A DNA stretch of 64,000 nt from Bacillus sp. SA1-12 (GTDB lineage Bacteria; Bacillota; Bacilli; Bacillales; Bacillaceae). The stretch is taken from assembly GCF_000981385.1 (NCBI RefSeq), contig NZ_LATZ01000009.1:62001-126000 (forward strand), given 5' to 3'. Shown one piece after another: positions 22,327 through 30,632 of the stretch. The notes beneath the pieces are model-generated. The model was not told the origin of the DNA. It did not search any database and worked only from the letters and a program-made list of their open reading frames with translations. Positions within the stretch are counted from its first letter, which is position 1. Every line of letters begins with the position of its first letter. The position numbers and the translations under genes are program-made.

Positions 22327-22368
22327 CTTATGTTGTCGTCATTAAGCAGGGCACCTTTCGCTTTCTAG
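22327..22368 (+). repeat. Degraded right half of the rimP-type palindromic repeat
   Basis: CTTATG-TTGTCG...AGGGCACCTTTCGCTTTCTAG aligns with the 3' part of the element at 12204-12248 (CTTATGATTGTCG...AAGGCGCTTACGCTTTTCTAG) with a few changes. The left half is not clearly recognisable. Moderate evidence that the family is dispersed. Confidence 0.45.
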
Positions 22369-22379
22369 TTCTACCTTGT

Positions 22380-22412
22380 CCCCCTTTTACATATTTTTTA
22401 GTAAAAAGGGGG
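22380..22412 (+). promoter_or_regulatory. Hairpin enclosing the ylxY ribosome binding site
   Basis: CCCCCTTTTAC (22380-22390) pairs with GTAAAAAGGGGG (22401-22412) with one bulged A and a 10-nt loop. The right arm is the Shine-Dalgarno sequence itself, 7 nt before the ylxY ATG, so the folded RNA would block initiation. Confidence 0.55.
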
Positions 22413-22419
22413 ATACATA

Positions 22420-23406
22420 ATGCAAAGGAAAATCATTCAATTCGTTGGATTTCTTATAATCTTAACGGTTAGCATAGGATTTATTGAAAATCCATATACA
22501 TCTTCTTATGTTGATCAAATTAAGAATGCTAGTATCACTGTCTCAAAACAACAGGATAAACTGTATGAAGAGATTGCAAAAAGAGCCATAGAATATAACA
22601 TTCCTGCCCAAAATGCGGAAATACATAAAGTATGGAAGGCGACACCAGGTTATAATGGAATTGAAGTAGATCTTAATCAGTCTTATAAAAAAATGAAACC
22701 AAAGGGAGTTTTTGATGAAAACCTTCTTGTCTATCGTCAGGTAGAACCCTCCGTTCACTTAGAAGATTTGCCTGCTGAGCCGATCTATCGTGGACATCCT
22801 GATAAGCCGATGGTTTCATTCATCATTAATGTTGCATGGGGAAATGAGTATATTCCAGATATGCTGGAGACGTTGAATAAATATCATGTAAAAGCTACCT
22901 TCTTTTTAGAAGGAAGGTGGGTAAAAGAAAATCCCGAAATGGCCAAAATGATCGTTGATGCCGGACATGAGGTTGGAAATCACTCCTATACACATCCTGA
23001 TATGAGTCAGTTGTCACAGGCAAATATTAGAGAACAGCTCGTCAAAACTAATGAAGTGATAAAGTCTGTTACAGATGTAACACCGACATGGTTTGCACCG
23101 CCAAGCGGCAGCTTTAGAGATGATGTTGTAAAAATTGCAGACGAAATGAAGATGGGAACCATTATGTGGAGTGTGGATACAATTGATTGGCAGCGCCCAG
23201 AGCCACATATATTAGTTCAAAGAGTGATGAGCAAAGTTCATAAAGGAGCTTTGATCTTGATGCATCCAACTTCCTCGACATCTGAAAGTTTAGAAACACT
23301 AATCTTATCGATAAATCAAAAAGGTTATTCGTTCGGTTCTGTCACAATGCTTGTTGACGAAAAAAGGTTATCTGTCATTGGGAAAAATAACAAACTAGAC
23401 GAATGA
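22420..23406 (+). CDS. ylxY: Polysaccharide deacetylase-like protein YlxY
   Basis: NodB-homology protein found after pnp in spore formers. 328 residues: an N-terminal hydrophobic segment (residues 5-20, probable signal anchor, so extracytoplasmic), a linker, then a NodB fold from about 125. The first catalytic motif, normally TFDDG, reads INVAWG, so the Asp pair is absent. The second motif NHSYTHPD keeps both His. The third, normally RxPxG, reads FAPPSG. LILMHPT near the end is kept. Deacetylase activity is therefore doubtful. Starts after AAAAGGGGG; its stop lies 32 nt before the mlpA start. Confidence 0.9.
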   Translation: MQRKIIQFVGFLIILTVSIGFIENPYTSSYVDQIKNASITVSKQQDKLYEEIAKRAIEYNIPAQNAEIHKVWKATPGYNGIEVDLNQSYKKMKPKGVFDENLLVYRQVEPSVHLEDLPAEPIYRGHPDKPMVSFIINVAWGNEYIPDMLETLNKYHVKATFFLEGRWVKENPEMAKMIVDAGHEVGNHSYTHPDMSQLSQANIREQLVKTNEVIKSVTDVTPTWFAPPSGSFRDDVVKIADEMKMGTIMWSVDTIDWQRPEPHILVQRVMSKVHKGALILMHPTSSTSESLETLILSINQKGYSFGSVTMLVDEKRLSVIGKNNKLDE

Positions 23407-23438
23407 AGAATTGTAGCACCTATGAAGGAGGAACAAGT

Positions 23439-24677
23439 GTGATAAAAAAATATACTTGTCAAAACGGAGTAAGAATAGTATTAGAAAACATACCAACTGT
23501 TCGTTCTGTTGCAATTGGAATTTGGATCGGGACGGGATCACGTAATGAGAATTTGCAAAATAACGGGATCTCCCACTTTTTAGAGCATATGTTTTTCAAA
23601 GGAACTAAAACAAGAACTGCAAGGGAAATAGCCGAATCCTTTGATAGTATTGGCGGTCAGGTAAATGCCTTTACCTCTAAAGAATATACATGCTATTATG
23701 CAAAGGTTCTGGATGACCATGCCAATTATGCATTAGATGTATTAGCGGATATGTTTTTTCATTCCACCTTTGATGAAGAAGAGCTTAAAAAAGAAAAGAA
23801 TGTTGTATATGAAGAAATAAAAATGTATGAAGATACTCCAGATGATATTGTACATGACATTTTAAGCCGTGCTACCTATGGTGATCATCCCCTTGGTTAT
23901 CCTATTTTAGGAACGGAAGAAACGCTGGCAACATTCAATGGCAATATGTTAAGAGAATACATGAATAACTATTATACACCTGATAATGTTGTTGTTTCAG
24001 TGGCTGGAAATGTTAATGAAGATTTTATTAAAGAAGTTGAAAAGCTTTTTGGTACTTATGAAACTGGTTCAAAAAAACGTGAATTTGAAAAGCCGAGCTT
24101 TATGGATCAAAAGCTAGCCAGAAAAAAAGATACGGAACAAGCGCATCTTTGTATCGGCTTTAATGGCTTAGAGGTAGGCCATGATAATATTTACAGCTTG
24201 ATCGTCTTAAATAATATTTTAGGCGGCAGTATGAGCAGTCGCTTGTTTCAGGATGTAAGAGAACAAAAAGGTCTTGCCTATTCCGTGTTTTCTTATCATT
24301 CATCCTATGAGGATAACGGTCTCCTTACGATCTATGGCGGTACCGGAAGCAGCCAGTTGAATATGTTATTTGAAACCATTCAAGAAACATTAGCTACTTT
24401 AAAAGCAGAAGGAATAACTGAAAAAGAATTAGCCAACAGCAAGGAGCAAATGAAGGGCAGTTTAATGCTTAGCCTTGAAAGTACAAATAGTCGTATGAGC
24501 AGAAACGGTAAAAATGAGCTTTTACTTGGACGCCACCGTTCACTAGATTCGATTATTGAAAAAGTCAATGAGGTTACTGAAGATAGTGTGAATACGCTAG
24601 CAAATCAATTATTTTCGAATGCTTATTCCGTTGCATTAATAAGCCCGGACGGTCAGCTGCCGGATAAACTAAAATAA
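23439..24677 (+). CDS. mlpA: M16 family zinc peptidase MlpA (processing-protease-like)
   Basis: Pitrilysin/insulinase-family protease; in B. subtilis the homologue affects extracellular protease production. The inverted zinc motif HFLEH is at residues 46-50, with downstream Glu in KNVVYEEIKMYEDTPDDIVHD. The second half carries LNNILGGSMSSRLFQDVREQKGLAYSV, the R/Y substrate motif. I use GTG 23439, placed 6 nt after AAGGAGGAA, rather than the ATG at 23403 that overlaps the ylxY stop but lies before the ribosome binding site. 412 residues. Confidence 0.93.
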   Translation: MIKKYTCQNGVRIVLENIPTVRSVAIGIWIGTGSRNENLQNNGISHFLEHMFFKGTKTRTAREIAESFDSIGGQVNAFTSKEYTCYYAKVLDDHANYALDVLADMFFHSTFDEEELKKEKNVVYEEIKMYEDTPDDIVHDILSRATYGDHPLGYPILGTEETLATFNGNMLREYMNNYYTPDNVVVSVAGNVNEDFIKEVEKLFGTYETGSKKREFEKPSFMDQKLARKKDTEQAHLCIGFNGLEVGHDNIYSLIVLNNILGGSMSSRLFQDVREQKGLAYSVFSYHSSYEDNGLLTIYGGTGSSQLNMLFETIQETLATLKAEGITEKELANSKEQMKGSLMLSLESTNSRMSRNGKNELLLGRHRSLDSIIEKVNEVTEDSVNTLANQLFSNAYSVALISPDGQLPDKLK

Positions 24678-24733
24678 AGCGAGACTACCAACAGTGGGGA
24701 TTTTTCTTTATCCCACTGTTGGTTAGCGAGACT
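24678..24733 (+). repeat. Palindrome flanked by 9-bp direct repeats after mlpA
   Basis: CCAACAGTGGGGA (24688-24700) pairs with TCCCACTGTTGG (24711-24722). The palindrome is bracketed by identical AGCGAGACT copies at 24678-24686 and 24725-24733. It probably ends mlpA transcription, but the direct repeats look like a target-site duplication around a tiny insertion. Confidence 0.6.
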
Positions 24734-24819
24734 TATCGGATCTTTACGGTCAGTTCCCCGAACAAGACTTGAATTCCAACTAGAGTATTACTACCCGTTA
24801 TGATTGAAAAACGATACGA

Positions 24820-24856
24820 TGTCTGCAATTTTCTTTCAAATTGTAGGCATTTTTTT
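24820..24856 (+). terminator. Terminator upstream of ymxH
   Basis: TGTCTGCAATTT (24820-24831) pairs with AAATTGTAGGCA (24838-24849) over 12 bp with two G-U pairs, followed by seven Ts. Confidence 0.75.
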
Positions 24857-24896
24857 ATTATGTTAAACGATATGATAGTAAAAAGGGGGAATGGCC

Positions 24897-25154
24897 ATGA
24901 GATTAAGTGAGTTAAGCGGAAAAGAAATCGTCGATATTAAGCGTGCTGAACGATTAGGAGTTTTAGGTCAAACTGATCTTGAAATCAATGAACAGACTGG
25001 TCAAATAACCACCTTAATTATCCCTTCTTTAAAGTGGTTTGGTCTAAGGAAACAGGGACAAGAAATTCGTGTTCCGTGGCAGCATATTAAAAAGATTGGA
25101 GCGGATATGATCATCCTTGATATTCCAGATGATCATGTTGATAATGTCGAGTAA
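24897..25154 (+). CDS. ymxH: PRC-barrel protein YmxH (YlmC/YmxH family)
   Basis: 85-residue PRC-barrel domain protein of unknown function, kept beside the dpa operon in spore formers. MRLSELSGKEIVDIKRAERLGVLG and RKQGQEIRVPWQHIKKIG are signature segments. ATG 24897 is chosen over 24891 because it gives the conserved MRLSELSG start and a normal distance from AAGGGGG. A hairpin precedes it and a GAGGCTG-family repeat follows it, so it looks monocistronic. Confidence 0.9.
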   Translation: MRLSELSGKEIVDIKRAERLGVLGQTDLEINEQTGQITTLIIPSLKWFGLRKQGQEIRVPWQHIKKIGADMIILDIPDDHVDNVE

Positions 25155-25165
25155 GAACCATATTG

Positions 25166-25214
25166 GGCTGTCTCAGGATGGGTTATGACCCATTAAACTG
25201 AGTCAGCCTTTTTT
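25166..25214 (+). repeat. Inverted repeat, GAGGCTG family, copy 3 (ymxH-dpaA)
   Basis: GGCTGTCTCAG (25166-25176) pairs with CTGAGTCAGCC (25198-25208), one mismatch, with inner GGGT/ACCC, then six Ts. A short member of the family that would work as a terminator. Confidence 0.8.
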
Positions 25215-25321
25215 ATTCATAACAATCTACATCATCATCCACTAAGTTTCATTTTTAATGAAGCTCACTTTTATTAAGGGCATGAAAGAAGTCCTTCCCA
25301 TCAAATTTCCTCTTGTTTATT

Positions 25322-25350
25322 CACCCATATTGAACTCTCTACATAGTATG
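25322..25350 (+). promoter_or_regulatory. Candidate sigma-K (or sigma-E) promoter for dpaAB
   Basis: CACC (25322-25325) fits the sigma-K -35 mACm. A 16-nt spacer leads to CATAGTATG (25342-25350), close to the -10 consensus CATAnnnTA. The spoVF operon is mother-cell sigma-K controlled in B. subtilis, so the site is in the right place, 74 nt before the dpaA start. Confidence 0.55.
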
Positions 25351-25423
25351 TTGGAGTAAGTTATTCTAGGAAATCAAAGAACTCACAACAGATAACATGC
25401 CGAAAAGAAGGTGAACGATCAAA

Positions 25424-26320
25424 ATGTTAACAGGATTAAACGTAGCTGTTATCGGCGGAGATGCAAGGCAGCTAGAAGTGATCCGTAAATTAACTGAACT
25501 CGACGCAAAGTTATTTCTCATCGGTTTTGACCAGTTAGACCATGGGTTTACTGGTGCTACGAAAGCTAAAATAGATGAGGTTATTTTTAAAGAAATAGAT
25601 GCGATAATTTTGCCTATCCCTGGAACCAATCAAGAGGGGATTATTGATACAGTGTTTTCTAATGAAGAAGTTAAGCTGACGGAGGATATTCTTTCGCAAA
25701 CTCCACCACATTGTGTCATCTATTCAGGTATAACAAATTCTTACTTAGATAAGCTTGTTCAATCAACAAATCGCAAGTTAATCCAGCTTTTTGAACGAGA
25801 TGATGTTGCTATATACAATTCAATTCCAACGGTTGAAGGAACGATCATGATGGTCATTCAACACACTGATATTACGATTCATGGCTCGAGAATTGCGGTA
25901 TTAGGCCTGGGAAGAGTTGGGATGAGTGTAGCTAGAACGTTTGCATCATTAGGAGCTAAGGTAAAGGTTGGTGCAAGAGATACTGCCCACTTAGCAAGAA
26001 TCACTGAAATGGGGCTAACCCCATTTTCCTTAGAACAATTAAAAAATGAAGTTAAAGACATTGATGTATGTATTAATACCATTCCTCACTTAATCATTAC
26101 AGCACAGATTATTTCCAATATGCCGGCACATACCTTAATCGTTGATTTGGCATCAAAGCCAGGAGGTACGGATTTTCGTTATGCCGAAAAACGGGGGATA
26201 AAAGCACTTTTGGCACCAGGATTGCCTGGAATTGTTGCCCCTAAAACAGCAGGCCAAATCGTGGCGAATGTTCTCACACAACTACTGAATGATTTATTAG
26301 AAGGAAAGGGGTCTTCTTAA
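25424..26320 (+). CDS. dpaA: Dipicolinate synthase subunit A
   Basis: With DpaB oxidises dihydrodipicolinate to dipicolinic acid in the mother cell for spore heat resistance. 298 residues; the N-terminal domain starts MLTGLNVAVIGGDARQLEVI and the Rossmann NAD(P)-binding loop is IAVLGLGRVGMSVARTFASLGAKVKVGARD near residue 155. AAGAAGGTG precedes the ATG. dpaB starts on the next base after its stop. Confidence 0.97.
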   Translation: MLTGLNVAVIGGDARQLEVIRKLTELDAKLFLIGFDQLDHGFTGATKAKIDEVIFKEIDAIILPIPGTNQEGIIDTVFSNEEVKLTEDILSQTPPHCVIYSGITNSYLDKLVQSTNRKLIQLFERDDVAIYNSIPTVEGTIMMVIQHTDITIHGSRIAVLGLGRVGMSVARTFASLGAKVKVGARDTAHLARITEMGLTPFSLEQLKNEVKDIDVCINTIPHLIITAQIISNMPAHTLIVDLASKPGGTDFRYAEKRGIKALLAPGLPGIVAPKTAGQIVANVLTQLLNDLLEGKGSS

Positions 26321-26923
26321 ATGAAATTAAAAGGAAAACGTATAGGTTTTGGCATTACAGGTTCCCATTGCACATATGAAGAAGTATATCCGCAAATTAA
26401 ATCAATTCTTGATGAAGGTGCAGATGTCATCCCTGTTGTATCATTCACTGTTAAAAATACGACAACTCGCTTCGGAGCTGCCGGTGAATGGGTTGAGAAA
26501 ATTGAAAATCTCACAGGGAATGAAGTAATTGATTCCATCGTAAAGGCGGAGCCATTAGGTCCAAAGCTTCCGCTTGATTGCATGGTCATTGCACCATTAA
26601 CAGGGAACTCTATGAGTAAGTTTGCAAATGCGATGACAGACTCCCCAGTTTTAATGGCCGCAAAAGCAACATTAAGAACTCATCGCCCAGTCGTAGTCGG
26701 GATTTCAACAAATGATGCACTTGGATTAAATGGAATTAATCTAATGCGGTTAATGGCGACAAAAGATATTTATTTTGTTCCTTTTGGTCAAGATGCTCCT
26801 GATAAAAAGCCTAATTCAATGGTTGCAAGAATGGATTCATTGCTTGATACAATCCTAGCTGCATTAGAGGGTAAGCAATTACAGCCTGTTGTAGTAGAAA
26901 AATTTCGCGATTTAGAAAAATAA
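26321..26923 (+). CDS. dpaB: Dipicolinate synthase subunit B (flavoprotein)
   Basis: Flavoprotein-fold subunit of dipicolinate synthase. 200 residues; GKRIGFGITGSHCTYEEVYPQI and LDCMVIAPLTGNSMSKFANAMTDSPVLMAAKA are typical of this branch of the flavoprotein family (related to SpoVFB and pantothenoylcysteine decarboxylase). Immediately adjacent to dpaA, hence strictly co-expressed; the substrate comes from DapA, encoded 2.5 kb downstream. Confidence 0.97.
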   Translation: MKLKGKRIGFGITGSHCTYEEVYPQIKSILDEGADVIPVVSFTVKNTTTRFGAAGEWVEKIENLTGNEVIDSIVKAEPLGPKLPLDCMVIAPLTGNSMSKFANAMTDSPVLMAAKATLRTHRPVVVGISTNDALGLNGINLMRLMATKDIYFVPFGQDAPDKKPNSMVARMDSLLDTILAALEGKQLQPVVVEKFRDLEK

Positions 26924-27051
26924 TTAAAAATTCAATAAAACAATGATAAATTTATGAGTCCATTCGACAATTAATGTGATAGAATAGTACGTAAATGATT
27001 TGAAGCTATTTTAATATGACTGATTAAGATAGCTGGAAGGAGCTAGTGTTA

Positions 27052-28095
27052 ATGGAAGCAAAAGGTTATCATGTAGCAGTAGTCGGAGCAACTGGAGCAG
27101 TGGGGCAGCAAATGCTTCAAACTCTGGAAAAACGTAATTTCCCAATTTCAAAACTAACTTTGCTTTCGTCTGAACGTTCTGCCGGGACAAAAATTACGTT
27201 CAGAAACGAAGAATATATAGTGCAGGCAGCAACACCGGAAAGCTTTGAAGGAGTACAAATTGCCTTATTTAGTGCGGGTGGTGGTGTATCAAAACAACTT
27301 GCGCCTGAAGCGGTAAAACGTGGAGCGATAGTGGTTGATAACACAAGTGCATACCGCATGGACGAAAATGTCCCACTGGTTGTACCAGAAGTAAACGAAG
27401 AAGAGTTAAGAAACCACAATGGAATCATTGCAAATCCAAACTGTTCAACAATCCAAATGGTTGTTGCACTAGAACCGCTTCGCAAGCAATATGGCTTAAA
27501 TAAAGTAATTGTTTCAACTTATCAAGCTGTATCAGGTGCAGGTGCTGCAGCAATTAATGAACTAAAACAACAAGCTCAAGCGATCCTTAATGGCGAAGAA
27601 TATACTCCGGAAATTCTTCCTGTAAAAGGTGATGAAAAACACTATCAAATTGCATTTAATGCAATTCCGCAAATTGATAAATTCCAAGACAATGGATTTA
27701 CATTTGAGGAAATGAAAATGATCAATGAAACGAAAAAAATTATGAATATGCCTGAGCTTCAAGTAGCAGCAACTTGTGTTCGTTTACCAGTTGAAACGGG
27801 GCATTCAGAGTCTGTCTATGTAGAACTTGATCAAAGCGATGTTTCTGCAAACCAAGTAAAAGAATTATTAAGAGATTCAGATGGAATAACATTGCAAGAC
27901 GATCCATCACAGCAGATTTATCCAATGCCGGCAGATTGCGTAGGTAAAAACGATGTATTTGTGGGCAGAATTCGTAAGGATTTAGACCGCGAAAACGGTT
28001 TTCATATGTGGATTGTTTCCGATAATCTCTTAAAAGGTGCGGCATGGAATTCAGTACAAATTGCAGAAAGTCTTGTTAAATTACAATTAGTTTAA
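27052..28095 (+). CDS. asd: Aspartate-semialdehyde dehydrogenase
   Basis: Reduces aspartyl phosphate to aspartate semialdehyde for the lysine, diaminopimelate, threonine and methionine branches. [15 protein letters not shown] is the NADP loop, [16 protein letters not shown] carries the catalytic Cys, and the late VETGHSESV segment supplies the active-site His. I take ATG 27052, 9 nt after GGAAGGAGC, over the GTG at 27046 that nearly abuts the site. 347 residues. Confidence 0.96.
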   Translation: MEAKGYHVAVVGATGAVGQQMLQTLEKRNFPISKLTLLSSERSAGTKITFRNEEYIVQAATPESFEGVQIALFSAGGGVSKQLAPEAVKRGAIVVDNTSAYRMDENVPLVVPEVNEEELRNHNGIIANPNCSTIQMVVALEPLRKQYGLNKVIVSTYQAVSGAGAAAINELKQQAQAILNGEEYTPEILPVKGDEKHYQIAFNAIPQIDKFQDNGFTFEEMKMINETKKIMNMPELQVAATCVRLPVETGHSESVYVELDQSDVSANQVKELLRDSDGITLQDDPSQQIYPMPADCVGKNDVFVGRIRKDLDRENGFHMWIVSDNLLKGAAWNSVQIAESLVKLQLV

Positions 28096-28105
28096 TTCTT
28101 ATCAG

Positions 28106-28134
28106 GAAGAGAGCATGGATAACCAGCTCTCTTC
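28106..28134 (+). repeat. Perfect 9-bp stem-loop between asd and dapG
   Basis: GAAGAGAGC (28106-28114) and GCTCTCTTC (28126-28134), loop 11 nt, tail TCTCACG without a T-run. More likely an intercistronic RNA stem than an efficient terminator. Confidence 0.55.
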
Positions 28135-28161
28135 TCTCACGTCTATAGTAGAGGTGTTACA

Positions 28162-29379
28162 ATGAAAATTATCGTGCAAAAATTCGGAGGAACGTCCGTA
28201 AAGGATGACCACGGGCGAAAAATGGCATTAGCCCATATAAAAGAAGCGATTGAAAATGGATATAAGGTAGTAGTCGTTGTTTCTGCCATGGGCAGGAAAG
28301 GTGATCCATATGCAACCGATACATTGCTGGGATTACTATATGGAGATGTCGAGATTATTTCTAACAGAGAGCAGGATATGCTTCTTTCCTGTGGAGAAAT
28401 GATTTCATCCATCGTGTTTTCAAGTATGTTGAATCAAAATGGAATAAAAGCAGCTGCATTAAATGGAGCTCAGGCAGGCTTTGTAACCAGCAATGAGCAT
28501 ACGAATGCAAAAATCCTTGAAATGAAGTGTGATCGCCTGCTTGAAACACTCCGTGACCATGATGTTGTCGTTGTGGCGGGATTTCAGGGAGCGTCTATAA
28601 AAACCGGTGATATCACAACAATTGGCAGAGGTGGAAGTGATACTTCAGCTGCAGCATTGGGAGCGGCTTTGGAAGCTGAATTTGTCGATATCTTTACAGA
28701 TGTTGAAGGAGTAATGACCGCGGATCCTCGGATTGTAGAAAACGCTAAACCACTTTCGACAGTTACCTATACAGAAATTGTTAACCTTGCCTATCAAGGG
28801 GCAAAGGTCATCCATCCTCGTGCTGTTGAAATTGCAATGCAATCAGAAGTTCCGATCAGAGTTCGTTCTACTTATTCGCAGTCATCTGGAACTCTTGTTA
28901 CATCAAATCATTCGAAAAAACGAGGCAGTGATGTTTATGAACGTCTAATAACCGGAATTGCCCATGTTTCGAATGTTACTCAAATCAAAGTGAATGCTAA
29001 GGAAGGACAATATGATGTCCAGAAAGAAGTATTTAAAGCGATGGCACGTGATGGGATAAGTGTTGACTTTTTCAACATTACTCCTAAGGGTGTCATTTAT
29101 ACAGTGCCAGATAAGGTAACAGATCGAGCGGTTGAAATCTTAACATCATTAGGGTATGAACCAATCATAAATAGACATTGTGCTAAGGTGTCAACAGTTG
29201 GAGCCGGGATCATGGGTGTTCCTGGTGTAACTGCTAAAATTGTCACCGCATTATCTGAACAAGGCATCCAAATTCTGCAATCCGCAGATAGTCATACTAC
29301 GATTTGGGTACTGGTAAAAGAAGAGGATATGATAAAAGCAGTTAATGCTTTACACGAAGCATTCGATCTTTCAAATTAA
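28162..29379 (+). CDS. dapG: Aspartate kinase I (diaminopimelate-sensitive type)
   Basis: Phosphorylates aspartate. 405 residues: kinase domain with IVQKFGGTSV at the start and FTDVEGVMTADPRIV, then two ACT domains from about 270 (ITGIAHVSNVTQIKVNA and CAKVSTVGAGIMGVPGV). In Bacillus the isozyme between asd and dapA is DapG, inhibited by meso-diaminopimelate, which suits cell-wall and spore dipicolinate demand. AGAGGTG precedes the ATG. No lysine riboswitch is visible in the 66-nt gap. Confidence 0.95.
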   Translation: MKIIVQKFGGTSVKDDHGRKMALAHIKEAIENGYKVVVVVSAMGRKGDPYATDTLLGLLYGDVEIISNREQDMLLSCGEMISSIVFSSMLNQNGIKAAALNGAQAGFVTSNEHTNAKILEMKCDRLLETLRDHDVVVVAGFQGASIKTGDITTIGRGGSDTSAAALGAALEAEFVDIFTDVEGVMTADPRIVENAKPLSTVTYTEIVNLAYQGAKVIHPRAVEIAMQSEVPIRVRSTYSQSSGTLVTSNHSKKRGSDVYERLITGIAHVSNVTQIKVNAKEGQYDVQKEVFKAMARDGISVDFFNITPKGVIYTVPDKVTDRAVEILTSLGYEPIINRHCAKVSTVGAGIMGVPGVTAKIVTALSEQGIQILQSADSHTTIWVLVKEEDMIKAVNALHEAFDLSN

Positions 29380-29410
29380 GAGTTGGCAAAAAGAGGAGTG
29401 AGAGTTTAGA

Positions 29411-30289
29411 ATGATTCATTTTGGCAGGCTTTCTACAGCGATGATAACGCCATTCGATAAAAATGGAAATATCGACTTTCAAAAAACATCAATATTAATT
29501 GACTATTTGATCAATCATGGATCTGATTCATTGGTTATTGCCGGTACAACTGGTGAATCTCCAACATTAAGTACAGAAGAGAAAATTGCTCTCTTTAAAC
29601 ATACTGTTAAAGAAGTTAATGGCAGAGTGCCTGTTATTGCTGGAACGGGCAGCAACAATACTGCTGCGTCCATTCATTTAACAAAAAAAGCTGAGGAAGC
29701 GGGCGTTGATGCGATTATGCTCGTTGTTCCTTATTATAACAAGCCGAGTCAGGAAGGGCTTTATCAACATTTTAAAGCAATCGCTGAATCAACAAATCTT
29801 CCAGTCATGCTATATAATATTCCTGGCAGAAGTGTTATAAATATGACCGTAGATACAATTGTAAGATTATCGGAGCTTCCTAATATTGTGGCAATTAAAG
29901 AAGCTAGCGGTAATTTAGATGATATGTCAGAAATTATTTCAAGAACGAAAGATGATTTCGCACTTTATACTGGAGATGATGCGTTAACATTGCCAGTATT
30001 ATCAATCGGCGGAGTTGGAGTTGTCTCTGTTGCTTCCCATATTGCTGGAACAGAAATGCAATCAATGATCTCTTCATTTATTAATGGAGACTATGCTGCT
30101 GCAGCAAAGCAACATCGCACATTACTTCCGGTTGTAAAGCAGCTATTTGCAGCCCCAAACCCAACACCAGTAAAAACAGCCTTGCAAGTTAAAGGAATTG
30201 ATGTTGGTTCAGTGCGATTGCCGTTGGTTCCATTAACAAGCACTGAACGCAATGAGTTAATTGCGGTTATGAATAACTGCCTAAAATAA
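29411..30289 (+). CDS. dapA: 4-hydroxy-tetrahydrodipicolinate synthase
   Basis: Condenses pyruvate with aspartate semialdehyde. 292 residues, TIM barrel: GTTGESPTLSTEEK, the Tyr of YNIPGRS and the Schiff-base Lys in VAIKEASGN are all present. Last gene of asd-dapG-dapA, followed by a hairpin. Its product pathway feeds both peptidoglycan and DpaAB. Confidence 0.96.
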   Translation: MIHFGRLSTAMITPFDKNGNIDFQKTSILIDYLINHGSDSLVIAGTTGESPTLSTEEKIALFKHTVKEVNGRVPVIAGTGSNNTAASIHLTKKAEEAGVDAIMLVVPYYNKPSQEGLYQHFKAIAESTNLPVMLYNIPGRSVINMTVDTIVRLSELPNIVAIKEASGNLDDMSEIISRTKDDFALYTGDDALTLPVLSIGGVGVVSVASHIAGTEMQSMISSFINGDYAAAAKQHRTLLPVVKQLFAAPNPTPVKTALQVKGIDVGSVRLPLVPLTSTERNELIAVMNNCLK

Positions 30290-30309
30290 GTTAATGCACA
30301 TTATTTATT

Positions 30310-30337
30310 AGGGTCTGGTCCGCTTGGATCAGGTCCT
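30310..30337 (+). terminator. Stem-loop ending the dapA operon
   Basis: AGGGTCTGGTCC and GGATCAGGTCCT form a 12-bp stem with several G-U pairs and a GCTT loop. The tail is AAATTACTTT, so termination strength is uncertain. Confidence 0.5.
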
Positions 30338-30551
30338 AAATTACTTTATCCCAATCTGAAGAAACAGGTAAAACCCAGCCTTTATGATGTAAGAGAAATT
30401 ATGAAGAAAAGTTGGAGATGGCCTTCCGACATCCGCGTGCACAGTTGTAAAGCCGGCAATTTTTTTACAGCTCGGCCTTCGTGTAATCCCCCTTAATATG
30501 GAGATTTTTTGACCGGAAGTTTACATGAAAAGCTATACGGCCAAAATTTCC

Positions 30552-30581
30552 TTGTATTCCATTTCTTTCATCAGTTATAAT
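30552..30581 (+). promoter_or_regulatory. Candidate sigma-A promoter for rnjB
   Basis: TTGTAT (30552-30557), 18-nt spacer, perfect TATAAT (30576-30581), 51 nt before the rnjB start. Confidence 0.55.
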
Positions 30582-30632
30582 GTTTCTAAGTGACGTTGAA
30601 CGGGTACTTCAGTGGGGAGGATTTATTAAATC

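Larger units (their letters stand above)
30290..30632 (+). other. dapA-rnjB intergenic region
   Basis: 343 nt without a credible gene. Holds a 12-bp stem-loop at 30310-30337, a GC-richer patch at about 30420-30485 with GGCCTTC occurring twice and a TGTAAA/TTTACA stem, and a good sigma-A promoter at 30552-30581 ahead of rnjB. Confidence 0.6.

Noticed and set aside
27322..28161. Lysine riboswitch near asd-dapG
   Set aside because: The asd-dapG gap is only 66 nt with a simple hairpin, too short for a lysine riboswitch, and no conserved core is visible.
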